Source: Bacillota bacterium (GTDB taxonomy: Bacteria; Bacillota; Clostridia; Christensenellales; SZUA-584). Taken from it: a stretch of DNA of 64,000 bases. The notes beneath the pieces were generated by a model. That model searched no databases, had not been told where the DNA came from, and saw only the letters and a list, made by a program, of their open reading frames with translations. Both the position numbers and the translations under genes were made by a program. The stretch covers positions 210,464 to 274,463 of the forward strand of contig JAEWRI010000046.1 in assembly GCA_023460085.1 (NCBI GenBank), written 5' to 3'. Below are positions 8,350-16,281 of the stretch, piece after piece. The first letter of the stretch is position 1, and each line of letters begins with the position of its first letter.

Positions 8350-9011
8350 GACGCCAGATTGCAGCGCACCACAAGCCGCCCGTTGCCGTGTGACTCGCAC
8401 GTCAGCAGCGTCAGCTCCCGGGCGTACTCCGTATCGTCCAGCTTTTCAGGCTGGTCCGGTTTGATGTGGTCGATGGCATATACGGTATAGCGCTGCGTTA
8501 CCCCCTGCGGGCTGGTCAGCAGCACCGTATCGCCCACCTTCACCTTGTCCAGCTGGCCGAATATGGAGCCGTTGGAATAGTTGTGGCCCGTGACCACCAT
8601 GTTGCCATCCTCACCCGGCAGCGAACCCTCATAGTAACACGCCGACACCTTCAGCGCGGCATTCGTGGTCTCTGAAAGTACAGGCAGGTGTGCGTTTATA
8701 GCGTCGATATCCACCCGGGCTATTACATCATATCCCTGCAGCTCCGGCGTCAGTGTAGGCGCAGGCGCGGCAGAACTTTGTCCTTCTGCGGAGGGCGAAG
8801 TTCCGGACGACGAGTCCGCACCCGAAGCCTGCGGCGTCAGGCCGCTTGCGTCCAGTACCGCCTGCGCGTTCCGACCCGCGTTGACGCCCTCGGTCCACAG
8901 CACGGTAAACACCACGATGGCGGCGACAGCCAGCGCTCCCGCCAGCGAGAAAAGCACGATCCGCAGCGTTTTGGGGCTCATATGCGTGATTGCATGCCAA
9001 ACCTTCTTCAT
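8346..9011 (-). CDS. Sortase (class D-like)
   Basis: A 221-residue membrane-anchored transpeptidase. The sequence shows a signal anchor (residues 17-40), a Ser/Pro/Ala linker (55-90) and a sortase barrel with catalytic H143 (VVTGHNYSNG), C205 (LTLLTCESHG) and R212. Sortases cleave an LPxTG-like motif and join the protein to peptidoglycan or to a pilin. I chose the ATG at 9011 because AGGAGG lies nine bases before it and the hydrophobic anchor starts soon after; the frame is open further upstream into the divergent gene. A VPSTG-bearing exported protein at 50256-50936 is a possible substrate. Confidence 0.88.
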   Translation of the reverse strand: MKKVWHAITHMSPKTLRIVLFSLAGALAVAAIVVFTVLWTEGVNAGRNAQAVLDASGLTPQASGADSSSGTSPSAEGQSSAAPAPTLTPELQGYDVIARVDIDAINAHLPVLSETTNAALKVSACYYEGSLPGEDGNMVVTGHNYSNGSIFGQLDKVKVGDTVLLTSPQGVTQRYTVYAIDHIKPDQPEKLDDTEYARELTLLTCESHGNGRLVVRCNLAS

Positions 9012-9126
9012 GGCCCATTTCCTCCTGTATTGTGTCCATATCATACCATAAAATCGGCACCGTTTCACGCTTCGAATGATTTCTTTTGTGTAGGCAGAAA
9101 ATAAGCACATTGAAGGGAGTAACGCG

Positions 9127-10641
9127 ATGGAAAACAGATCGATTTGGCAGGCGGATACCGTGTGGCATGGCTTTCCGTGCCTGACGGGTGATATCAAATG
9201 CGAGGTCGCGGTGGTGGGTGCGGGGATGACGGGCATCACGACTGCGCTGCTGCTGGCACAGGCCGGCATGGATGTGGCGGTGCTGGAAGCGGACGCGGTA
9301 GGCTGCGGCACCTCAGGCCGCACCACCGCCAAGATTACCATACAGCACGGGCTGTGCTACCAGGGCCTTTCGGAACAGCGCGCGGAATGCTACATGCGCG
9401 CCAACGCGGCGGGCGCGGCGCTCATTGAGGCGCTGATCCGCGAGCACGCGATACAGTGCGATTACGAGAAGCAGTCCTCCTGTGTATATTCACGCGGCGG
9501 AGAGGACGAAAGCGCGCTGGACAAGGAACTGGACGCGTACGAAAAGCTGGGGCTGAAGGCCAGCATTAGCATCCGTACCGGGCTGCCGTTCCCGGTGAAG
9601 GCCGCGCTCACGCTGGACAATCAGGCGCAGTTTCATCCGCTCAAATACCTGTACGCGCTGGCGGACGCGGCGGCGGCGGCCGGTGCCCAATGCTTTGAGC
9701 GCACGCGGGTCACGGGCTTCGAGCGCGACGATACCTGCGTACTGCATACACCGGGCGGGCAAGTGACCGCAAGTACCGTCATTTTCGCAACCAACTACCC
9801 GCTAATCGAGTTTCCCGGCCATTTCTTTCTGAGGCTGCATCAGGAGCGTTCTTACATTATCAGCGCGGACGCGGGCGCGCTGAGCCTTGCCGGGATGTAT
9901 ATCTCTGCCGAGGAGCCCGTCCATTCGGTGCGCGCTGCACGCATGGGCAGGCACACCCATCTGCTGCTGGGCGGCTTCGGACACCGCACCGGCAAGGAGG
10001 ATGATGTCGGCGATTCCTATTCGCTGCTCGGACGCTTCTTGCAGGAGGATTTCCCGCAGGCCGGGCAGGAGCCGCAATACCAGTGGTCCGCACAGGACTG
10101 TCAGCCGCTGGACGGCATGCCTTACGTCGGCGCGGTGCATACGGAAACACCGCGCGTCTACGTGGCCACAGGATACAATAAGTGGGGCATGACCAACAGC
10201 GCGGCAGCCGCAGCCATGCTCTCGGACAGCATCGCGGGCTCCACGCGCATCGACCGGGAAACAGCGGAAGCGTTCTCTCCGCTGCGCTTTACGCCCTGCG
10301 CTTCGGCAAAAAACTTCTTCATGCAGGCGGGAGAGTCGGCAGGCGCTTTCACCGCGGGTTACATCGGGCTGCCGCGCGGCCGCTACGAGGATATCGCGTC
10401 GGGCGAAGGGGCGGTGCTGCGTGTGGAGGGCGATGCGCAGGCGGTGTACCGCGACGAAGCGGGTAAGCTGCATGCCTTTCAGGGAAGCTGTACCCACCTC
10501 GGCTGCCCGCTGGAATACAATGCGCTCGAAAAATCCTTCGACTGCCGGTGCCACGGCTCGCGCTTCGGCGTGGACGGGCAGGTGCTGACCGGCCCCGCAA
10601 AGAAGCCGCTTCCGCGCATCGACACGGGCGATGAGGACTGA
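9127..10641 (+). CDS. FAD-dependent oxidoreductase with C-terminal Rieske domain
   Basis: A 504-residue fusion. Residues 1-370 are a DAO-type flavoprotein with the dinucleotide motif VAVVGAGMTGITTALLLAQAG. Residues 410-504 are a Rieske [2Fe-2S] domain with ligands C455 and H457 (CTHLGC) and C473 and H476 (CRCHGS); C460 and C475 could form the usual disulfide. The protein is predicted cytoplasmic and passes electrons between FAD and the 2Fe-2S centre. This architecture occurs in many Firmicutes and Actinobacteria; its physiological substrate is not established. GAAGGGAG precedes the ATG. It is divergent from the sortase gene. Confidence 0.9.
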   Translation: MENRSIWQADTVWHGFPCLTGDIKCEVAVVGAGMTGITTALLLAQAGMDVAVLEADAVGCGTSGRTTAKITIQHGLCYQGLSEQRAECYMRANAAGAALIEALIREHAIQCDYEKQSSCVYSRGGEDESALDKELDAYEKLGLKASISIRTGLPFPVKAALTLDNQAQFHPLKYLYALADAAAAAGAQCFERTRVTGFERDDTCVLHTPGGQVTASTVIFATNYPLIEFPGHFFLRLHQERSYIISADAGALSLAGMYISAEEPVHSVRAARMGRHTHLLLGGFGHRTGKEDDVGDSYSLLGRFLQEDFPQAGQEPQYQWSAQDCQPLDGMPYVGAVHTETPRVYVATGYNKWGMTNSAAAAAMLSDSIAGSTRIDRETAEAFSPLRFTPCASAKNFFMQAGESAGAFTAGYIGLPRGRYEDIASGEGAVLRVEGDAQAVYRDEAGKLHAFQGSCTHLGCPLEYNALEKSFDCRCHGSRFGVDGQVLTGPAKKPLPRIDTGDED

Positions 10642-10671
10642 TGCCACACCGGTGAAATTTTTACGGAAAGA

Positions 10672-10703
10672 AACAGGGACGGCCCGCAAGGATCGTCCCT
10701 GTT
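10672..10703 (-). terminator. Rho-independent terminator of the glycosyltransferase fusion gene
   Basis: Inverted repeat AACAGGGACG (10672-10681) and CGTCCCTGTT (10694-10703) with a 12-base loop. On the minus strand it is followed by TTTCTTTCC, so it best serves the gene ending at 10720; it may also stop plus-strand transcripts. Confidence 0.7.
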
Positions 10704-10719
10704 GTATGTGCGTTGCGGG

Positions 10720-12597
10720 TTATGACGCCGTTTTGCGCGCGTCCGCCATCAGGCTCTCCATCGCGCCCTCCACAGCCTCGCGCATCTCTTCCACGCGGAC
10801 ACGCTCCGATCCGGACTGTGCGGGGTACTCCGGCGCCCCCACCGTGAGCGTCACCAGCGGCTTCTTGCGCAGCCTGCGCGTCAGCCATCCTGCTTCGCGA
10901 AACGTGAACACCATCGGTACCACGGGGACATTTGAGCGCACCGCGAGGTGAAACGCGCCGTTCTTGAATGGGCGCAGCGTATCGTTCCACGGCCAGAGCG
11001 ACGCCTCCGGGTAGAAGTGTACAATACGGCCCTTTCGCAGCTGCTCGCGCATGGCGTTCATGAACGCGCCCAGCGCCTTGGGAGACTCCGGAATGGGTAC
11101 GCCGCCCAGTATGCGCACCAGACGCCGCACCACCGGAATCTCAAAATTCGACTGCAGCGCGGCAAACAGCGGTCTGCGCGGGAACAGCGTGCACGCCACC
11201 ATCGGAGAGTCCAGTATGTGCACGTGGTTGGTAACCGTCACCGCGCCGCCCCGAATGTAACGCAGGTTCCGTTTACCCACGATTTTCAGGCCGAACACGA
11301 GGCGCGACGCCACGCTGAGCACCGGAACGGCGATCAGGTAGAACAGCAGGTTAGATCCAAGGCGGAAGAACACGTTGCGGTTTACGAAACGGTAGTGCGC
11401 GTCCACGGGACACGCGAAAGGCGTCGGCATGTGGACGACGTGCCGGTTGAGGTTGCGCTCATCCTCCGGCACCGGACGCTGCTCCGCTATCACGCGGCGA
11501 TAAACTGCTTCGATTTTGTCGATAGAACGGCTTATCGCATAACCCTCGGCGCGTTTGCTGTATTCCCCGCCCATTCGGGCGCGCTCTTCGGGATGCTCTA
11601 TCCAGTAGTCAATCTTATTCGCGAGATCCTTGGCGCTCTTGTTTTTAAACAGGCTGCGTCCATCCATGGCGAACTGCCGTGCCGCGCTCATCTTCGCGTC
11701 CGCGATCACCGGTACGACGCCGCACGCGATGGCCTCAATGCACACGATGGCCTCAATTTCCGCCTCCGCGGCGTGCACATAGAGATCCGCCTGATTGTAC
11801 AGCCGTATGATCTCCTCCTGTCCTACGTAGCGGAACACCGGCACATTTTTCAGCCTGCGGCCCAGACGTTCGTACTGTTTTTGCTTGGGCCCTTTTCCAA
11901 GGAATATCAGCTGAATGTCGTCGGCATGCCTGGAGAGCCGTGCCGCCTTCAGTATGAGGTCCTGCCGCTTTTCGGCGGAGAGCCTGCCTACCATCATGAT
12001 CACGAACTTGCCCTGCCATTCAGGCGGCTTCTGAACCTCCGTCGGCTTAAAGGCTTCATCCACGCCGTTGGAGATGACATGCAACCGCGCCTTATAGCCG
12101 TGCGCCTTCAGCTGATCCGCGATGAACTGCGACGGGCAGTGGATATCGCGGATGTAGCAGTAGAATCGCTGCCGGAACCACAGGTACAGCAGGTGCGGCA
12201 GCAGCGTAAAGTGCTTCATACCGATGTTGTACGACACGTTTTCGGGCTGGCAATGGAACGCCGCCATGTGCGGACCCCCCATCTCCCGGCAGACTTCCCG
12301 CGCGCGCATACACAGCTTGTAGGGCAGAAACAGGTGTGCGACGTCGGCATCCTTCAGCGCCTCCCGAAGCACCGCCTTGTCGGGATGCGCAAACATCATG
12401 CCCTGGCTGCTCACCAGCTTCTGAAAGGGTCCGAAGTTTGCTGAAGGTACAACAAACTTGTCCGGCGCAGGCGAACCGGTTGCGACGACGCGCACCTCGT
12501 GACCCCTTTCGCGAAGATGCGCAATAAAACGGGCTGCGGAGACGGTCGTGCCGTTGTTGCGCTCGTCGTGCTGGTCCATGACGTATACAATTTTCAT
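10720..12597 (-). CDS. Fusion of GT4 glycosyltransferase and PlsC-type acyltransferase
   Basis: A 625-residue two-enzyme protein. Residues 1-385 are a GT-B glycosyltransferase of family 4 (NNGTTVSAARFIAHLRERGH, MMVGRLSAEKRQDL, and the EX7E region HAAEAEIEAIVCIEAIACG). Residues 400-425 are hydrophobic. Residues 430-610 are a glycerolipid acyltransferase with the HX4D motif NHVHILD (H458, D463) and FYPEASL as the third motif. GT4 enzymes of this subgroup glycosylate diacylglycerol; PlsC acylates lysophosphatidate. The fusion suggests one membrane-surface protein coupling lipid acylation with glycolipid synthesis; that is inference. An 11-bp inverted repeat lies in its leader. Confidence 0.85.
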   Translation of the reverse strand: MKIVYVMDQHDERNNGTTVSAARFIAHLRERGHEVRVVATGSPAPDKFVVPSANFGPFQKLVSSQGMMFAHPDKAVLREALKDADVAHLFLPYKLCMRAREVCREMGGPHMAAFHCQPENVSYNIGMKHFTLLPHLLYLWFRQRFYCYIRDIHCPSQFIADQLKAHGYKARLHVISNGVDEAFKPTEVQKPPEWQGKFVIMMVGRLSAEKRQDLILKAARLSRHADDIQLIFLGKGPKQKQYERLGRRLKNVPVFRYVGQEEIIRLYNQADLYVHAAEAEIEAIVCIEAIACGVVPVIADAKMSAARQFAMDGRSLFKNKSAKDLANKIDYWIEHPEERARMGGEYSKRAEGYAISRSIDKIEAVYRRVIAEQRPVPEDERNLNRHVVHMPTPFACPVDAHYRFVNRNVFFRLGSNLLFYLIAVPVLSVASRLVFGLKIVGKRNLRYIRGGAVTVTNHVHILDSPMVACTLFPRRPLFAALQSNFEIPVVRRLVRILGGVPIPESPKALGAFMNAMREQLRKGRIVHFYPEASLWPWNDTLRPFKNGAFHLAVRSNVPVVPMVFTFREAGWLTRRLRKKPLVTLTVGAPEYPAQSGSERVRVEEMREAVEGAMESLMADARKTAS

Positions 12598-12605
12598 TTT
12601 TCCGG

Positions 12606-12658
12606 ATTAATAAAGGACGCTGTAAAATAAATGAATGATGGCGGTTCCCTTTATTAAT
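12606..12658 (-). promoter_or_regulatory. Leader hairpin before the glycosyltransferase fusion
   Basis: Perfect 11-bp inverted repeat ATTAATAAAGG (12606-12616) and CCTTTATTAAT (12648-12658), separated by 31 bases, immediately upstream of the weak ribosome binding site GGAAAA of the gene starting at 12597. On the minus strand an AGGAGG with no ATG partner lies just before the hairpin. A translational control element is possible. Confidence 0.45.
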
Positions 12659-12786
12659 GCAAACCTCCTTTCGATATTGATGACGGAATAAATGATTTCT
12701 GACGATGCCTTCATATTACACCCATGCGGACGATTGTGCAAACGCTTAAAGCACACAGGCATCCCGACCGGAGTCACGCCCGGGTA

Positions 12787-12815
12787 TTGTGTTTGTCCGC
12801 CGCCCATATTATAAT
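12787..12815 (+). promoter_or_regulatory. Sigma-A-type promoter of sufCB
   Basis: TTGTGT (12787-12792), 17 bases, TATAAT (12810-12815). The sufC ribosome binding site follows about 20 bases after the predicted start of transcription. Confidence 0.7.
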
Positions 12816-12851
12816 CAGAAGCGCCGCAAAGGCGGACAAAGGAGAATACGA

Positions 12852-13595
12852 ATGCTGGAACTCAGGGGCATCACATTGCGTCTGGACGACGGCCGTACCA
12901 TACTGGACGGCGTCGACATGGCGCTGGAGGATAAAAAGATTATCGCGATCACCGGGCCGAACGGCAGCGGCAAGTCTTCGCTGGCACGCATCATCATGGG
13001 CCTTCAGCAGCCCACCGCGGGACGCATGCTGCTGGACGGGCAGGACATTACCGATATGGACATCACGGAGCGCGCGCGCCTTGGCATCGGCTACGCCTTC
13101 CAGAACCCGCCGCGCTTCAAGGGCATCAAGGTGGGCGAGCTGCTGAAGCTGGCAGCCGGCGGCAGTAAGGACAAGGGCGGCATCTGCGACATGCTCTACA
13201 GCGTAGGACTGTGCGCGCAGGACTACCTGAACCGCGACGCCGACGCCACGCTCTCCGGCGGCGAGGTAAAACGCATCGAGATCGCCACCGTGCTTTCGCG
13301 CAACCTGAAGCTCGCGGTTTTTGACGAGCCCGAGGCGGGTATCGATTTGTGGAGCTTTCAAAAGCTCGCCGACACCTTCCGGGAGATGCATGGCACCACC
13401 GATACCACCATCGTCATCATATCGCATCAGGAGCGCATATTGGAGCTGGCCGACGCAATATTATTGATGAAGGACGGCCTGCTGACGCGTGTGCCGCGCG
13501 AAATCATACTTTCAGGCGAAGAGTATGACGCGCGCTGCAATTGCCGCCTCGGCTGCGGAAAGAGAGGACAGGATCATGCTGAGTGCATTGGATAA
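12852..13595 (+). CDS. sufC: Fe-S cluster assembly ATPase SufC
   Basis: A 247-residue ABC-type ATPase that energises Fe-S cluster assembly on SufB. It carries Walker A GPNGSGKSS, the signature LSGGEVKR, and Walker B LAVFDEPEAGID followed by the switch histidine in IISHQE. I chose the ATG at 12852, ten bases after AAAGGAG. The C-terminus is extended by a cysteine-rich tail (ARCNCRLGCGKRGQDHAEC) that runs 20 bases into the next gene. Only sufC and a short sufB follow each other here, with no sufD, sufS or sufU, which fits the minimal SUF systems of anaerobes. Confidence 0.9.
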   Translation: MLELRGITLRLDDGRTILDGVDMALEDKKIIAITGPNGSGKSSLARIIMGLQQPTAGRMLLDGQDITDMDITERARLGIGYAFQNPPRFKGIKVGELLKLAAGGSKDKGGICDMLYSVGLCAQDYLNRDADATLSGGEVKRIEIATVLSRNLKLAVFDEPEAGIDLWSFQKLADTFREMHGTTDTTIVIISHQERILELADAILLMKDGLLTRVPREIILSGEEYDARCNCRLGCGKRGQDHAECIG

Positions 13596-14496
13596 GCTGC
13601 TGCTGGAAAAGGTGGCCGGGCTGCACGAAGTACCCAAGGGCGCGTACAACATCCGCCGTAACGGCGAGGGCGCGGGACGCAACACCACGGCCAATATCGA
13701 CATCGTCACCAAGCAGGACAAACCGGGCATCGATATCCTCGTAAAACCCGGCACAAAGGGCGAAAGCGTCCATATCCCGGTCATACTCTCTGCCGAGGGC
13801 ATGAAGGACGTGGTATATAACACATTCGAAATCGGCGAAGGCGCGGACGTGCTCATCGTCGCGGGCTGCGGCATACACAACGCCAGCGACAAAACCGAAC
13901 AGCACGACGGTGTCCACGAATTTTTCATCCGCAAGGGCGCGCGCGTGCGCTACGTGGAAAAGCACTACGGTCAGGGCGAGGGTACCGGCAAGCGGGTACT
14001 GAATCCCGTTACGCTGATACACGCGGAGGAAGGTGCCACGGTAGAGCTGGAGCTGGTACAGATCATGGGCGTGGACGACACAAAACGCGATACGAAAATC
14101 GAACTGGCTGACCGGGCAAAGCTGATTGTGACGGAGCGTCTGCTCACTGATTTCAGCCAGACCGCAGGTTCGCTCATCGATATTCGCATGGACGGCGAGG
14201 GCTCCTCCGCGCAGGTGATCTCGCGCTCGGTGGCGCGCGGACACTCGCGGCAGGAATTCCTGTTCAACCTCGATGGGTACAGCCGCTGCCGCGGCCACAT
14301 ACAATGCGATGCCATCATCATGGACAGCGCCGTGGTGATCTCCACACCGAAGATCTCCGCATTCAGCGAGCACGCACAGCTGGTGCACGAAGCAGCCATC
14401 GGCAGACTGGAATCGCAGCAGCTGCTGAAGCTGATGTCCCTCGGGCTTTCCGAAAAGGATGCGGAGGACACGATACTGAAGGGATTCCTCAAATAA
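13576..14496 (+). CDS. sufB: Short SufB/SufD-family Fe-S scaffold protein
   Basis: A 306-residue member of the SufBD beta-helix family, roughly two thirds the length of E. coli SufB. It lacks the long N-terminal domain and starts at MLSALDKLLLEKVAGL. The parallel-beta core and the C-terminal segment GRLESQQLLKLMSLGLSEKD, typical of SufB/SufD, are present. The ATG at 13576 overlaps the sufC reading frame by 20 bases, so translation is coupled. With SufC it would form the two-protein assembly complex seen in clostridia and archaea. A clear intrinsic terminator follows. Confidence 0.88.
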   Translation: MLSALDKLLLEKVAGLHEVPKGAYNIRRNGEGAGRNTTANIDIVTKQDKPGIDILVKPGTKGESVHIPVILSAEGMKDVVYNTFEIGEGADVLIVAGCGIHNASDKTEQHDGVHEFFIRKGARVRYVEKHYGQGEGTGKRVLNPVTLIHAEEGATVELELVQIMGVDDTKRDTKIELADRAKLIVTERLLTDFSQTAGSLIDIRMDGEGSSAQVISRSVARGHSRQEFLFNLDGYSRCRGHIQCDAIIMDSAVVISTPKISAFSEHAQLVHEAAIGRLESQQLLKLMSLGLSEKDAEDTILKGFLK

Positions 14497-14515
14497 CGAT
14501 ACGGCTCAGCCCAAG

Positions 14516-14537
14516 GCCCGCTCCGGCGGGCTTTTTT
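14516..14537 (+). terminator. Rho-independent terminator of sufCB
   Basis: Stem GCCCGC (14516-14521), loop TCCG, stem GCGGGC (14526-14531), then six T. It closes the sufCB transcript. Confidence 0.88.
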
Positions 14538-14605
14538 GATGCAGGTCTACAATCCTCCAAATACAAGTACAATGTAGCGTACCATCACACACCCGCGGAG
14601 CGTTT

Positions 14606-15010
14606 ATGAACAAGAAGCCTGTATACCCGCCCGGATATCGCACGCGCATGGTTTATCCGGATGATAAAAAGAATATCACAGACGATAAGACGAAACCGGG
14701 GGCAAACCATGAAAACTCGGATACTGCGGTCGCCTGCGAAAAAGATAATGAAGACACCGATGATGAGGACACCGGCCTTGCGGAAACCGATGAAAACGAG
14801 GAGGACAGCGATGTCGACGAGGAGGATGAGGAATCAAGCTGCAAAATGTGGTTGGAGGTGCTGCCTTCCAAGGGCGGCTTGCTGCTGGCGGTGCTGATTA
14901 CGGAGATCATGACCGAAGGAATGACGCCCTCCCAGATGAACATATTGGGCAATTTCGTATCCGCAATCGGATCGCTGATCGCGTACAAAGCGTCGAGGGA
15001 TGAACTCTGA
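14606..15010 (+). CDS. Hypothetical acidic protein with hydrophobic C-terminus
   Basis: A 134-residue protein I do not recognise. Residues 1-30 are basic or neutral (MNKKPVYPPGYRTRMVYPDD), residues 44-78 are almost wholly Asp and Glu, and residues 88-128 contain a moderately hydrophobic segment (GGLLLAVLITEIM, then LGNFVSAIGSLIAY). The weak Shine-Dalgarno GCGGAG precedes the ATG. It lies alone between the sufCB terminator and the convergent Crp/Fnr gene. The acidic block may bind cations or basic proteins, but nothing in the sequence establishes a role. Confidence 0.65.
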   Translation: MNKKPVYPPGYRTRMVYPDDKKNITDDKTKPGANHENSDTAVACEKDNEDTDDEDTGLAETDENEEDSDVDEEDEESSCKMWLEVLPSKGGLLLAVLITEIMTEGMTPSQMNILGNFVSAIGSLIAYKASRDEL

Positions 15011-15013
15011 CGC

Positions 15014-15655
15014 TCAGTCTCTCACAAGATATTTCAATACAATTTTGCCGCGCTTCAGCGTGAGTATCCCCTTCTCCGCCATCTTCTGAAGCTGGCGCGT
15101 AATCACCTCGCGCGAGGAGCCCAGTTCCACCGCGAGCTGCTCGTGCGTGATTCTCACCTCACCTGCCGCATTGGCAACGCGCTGCAGATATTCTATCAGC
15201 CGCTCCTCAATGCTCATGAATATGAGCATCTCGATGGTATCGATGGACAGTATCAGCCGCGAAGCCAGCGCGTTGAACACATGGGTGCGAAAGGCATCAC
15301 TGCGATACAGGAGCTCTCTGAAAATGTCCGGCGGAATGATGGCCAGGCTGCTGTCCTTCTCCGCCTCGATGGTAAAGTTATACTCCATATCCCCCAGCGC
15401 ACACACCGCCGCGAGTATGCACAGCTCGCCCTCGCCGATTCGATAAAGCGTCAGCTCGCGGCCCTTGTCGGAGGTGCGGAAGAGCCGAAGACGTCCCCGC
15501 ATCACCATGGGAATGCCCGTACAGCGGCTGTTGTCCCCCATCATGATTTGGCTTCTGGCAATCTCCCGGGGAGATACGCTGCTGCGCAGCAGCGCCCTTT
15601 CCGCTTCGTCCATGGCCATATAGAACGGGAACTTTGCGTAATCGCTTTCCTTCAT
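15014..15655 (-). CDS. Crp/Fnr-family transcriptional regulator
   Basis: A 213-residue regulator with an N-terminal cyclic-nucleotide-binding-type barrel (residues 20-130), a long dimer helix and a C-terminal winged helix (THEQLAVELGSSREVITRQL, 165-184). Cysteines occur at about 45, 79 and 85, but there is no N-terminal cysteine cluster as in E. coli Fnr, so an Fe-S sensor is not supported; heme, a ligand or redox state are alternatives. It is transcribed alone from a promoter with TTACAA and TATAAT. Its targets are unknown. Confidence 0.88.
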   Translation of the reverse strand: MKESDYAKFPFYMAMDEAERALLRSSVSPREIARSQIMMGDNSRCTGIPMVMRGRLRLFRTSDKGRELTLYRIGEGELCILAAVCALGDMEYNFTIEAEKDSSLAIIPPDIFRELLYRSDAFRTHVFNALASRLILSIDTIEMLIFMSIEERLIEYLQRVANAAGEVRITHEQLAVELGSSREVITRQLQKMAEKGILTLKRGKIVLKYLVRD

Positions 15656-15687
15656 GTCCGTTGCCCCCCCAGTCTGCGTCTTCTTTT

Positions 15688-15716
15688 ATTATAGCGGCGC
15701 GTCACGGCGCTTGTAA
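15688..15716 (-). promoter_or_regulatory. Promoter of the Crp/Fnr gene
   Basis: On the minus strand TTACAA (15716-15711), 17 bases, TATAAT (15693-15688). The predicted transcript starts about 25 bases before the gene. Confidence 0.65.
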
Positions 15717-15737
15717 AGCAAAGTGAGCAGAAGGGGG

Positions 15738-15765
15738 TTGAAAATTCTGTCGCTTATTGTATCAT
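15738..15765 (+). promoter_or_regulatory. Promoter of the small zinc-site lipoprotein gene
   Basis: TTGAAA (15738-15743), 16 bases, TATCAT (15760-15765), divergent from the Crp/Fnr promoter and close enough to be controlled by the same protein. Confidence 0.5.
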
Positions 15766-15791
15766 AAGGGAAAAGCCTCGCGGAGAATATT

Positions 15792-16079
15792 ATGAAAAAA
15801 CTGCTGTCTTTGGTACTCGTGCTGTGCCTGATGCTGACGGCTTGCGCACCCGAAACCGTACGCGAAGGCGGCGTGGTGCTGCATGGCAATCCGCGTGAAA
15901 CCGCGGACTACTTATCTTACTATCAGGATGAAACCATCGTTTACGTTACGAAAAGCGGTGAAAAGTACCACACGGCCGACTGCTCGTACCTCACCGATTC
16001 CGCAATACCGGTGTCGCTGGAACAGGCGATTGCGGAAGGAAAAACGCCTTGCAGCCGCTGTCACCCCGGCGGTGAGTAG
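15792..16079 (+). CDS. Small lipoprotein with a Cys/His zinc-binding-like motif
   Basis: A 95-residue exported protein. The signal peptide ends in the lipobox LTAC (C18 lipidated). The mature part ends with VYVTKSGEKYHTADCSYLTD and TPCSRCHPGGE. This H-x3-C...C-x2-C-H arrangement after a YVTKSGEKYH segment is shared with small zinc-binding tails of secreted nucleases and competence-type proteins. It may bind zinc at the cell surface. A clean terminator follows at 16086-16116, so it is a single-gene transcript. Confidence 0.8.
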   Translation: MKKLLSLVLVLCLMLTACAPETVREGGVVLHGNPRETADYLSYYQDETIVYVTKSGEKYHTADCSYLTDSAIPVSLEQAIAEGKTPCSRCHPGGE

Positions 16080-16085
16080 CCTTTG

Positions 16086-16116
16086 AAAGCCTTTACAGCC
16101 TGCAAAGGCTTTTTAT
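16086..16116 (+). terminator. Rho-independent terminator
   Basis: AAAGCCTTT (16086-16094) and AAAGGCTTT (16104-16112) form a nine-pair stem followed by T residues. It closes the small lipoprotein gene. A second hairpin with a T-rich tail (AGCTTGG and CCAAGCT, 16135-16180) lies behind it. Confidence 0.8.
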
Positions 16117-16205
16117 CGCATAAAACAACTGAACAGCTTGGCAGGCAGCAAAAATGCTTTCCCAAGCTTTTATTTTTGCCTGAAATGTTCACAGATTGAT
16201 TAAAA

Positions 16206-16225
16206 ATTACACAGGTTGCTGTAAT
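16206..16225. promoter_or_regulatory. Inverted repeat, candidate operator
   Basis: ATTACA, eight bases, TGTAAT in the region upstream of the repeat-rich lipoprotein gene. The symmetry and position fit a repressor or activator site; which protein binds it is unknown. Confidence 0.35.
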
Positions 16226-16281
16226 CCGCCTCGTTTATCATATCTGCGTATAAAACGAATGTTCATAAGGAGAACAACGAT

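Noticed and set aside
9012..9341. N-terminal extension of the sortase
   Set aside because: It would run antisense into the FAD gene; the ATG at 9011 has AGGAGG and begins a normal signal anchor.
13489..13575. Upstream extension of the sufB frame
   Set aside because: It overlaps the essential part of sufC and lacks a ribosome binding site; the ATG at 13576 is preceded by GAGAGGA.
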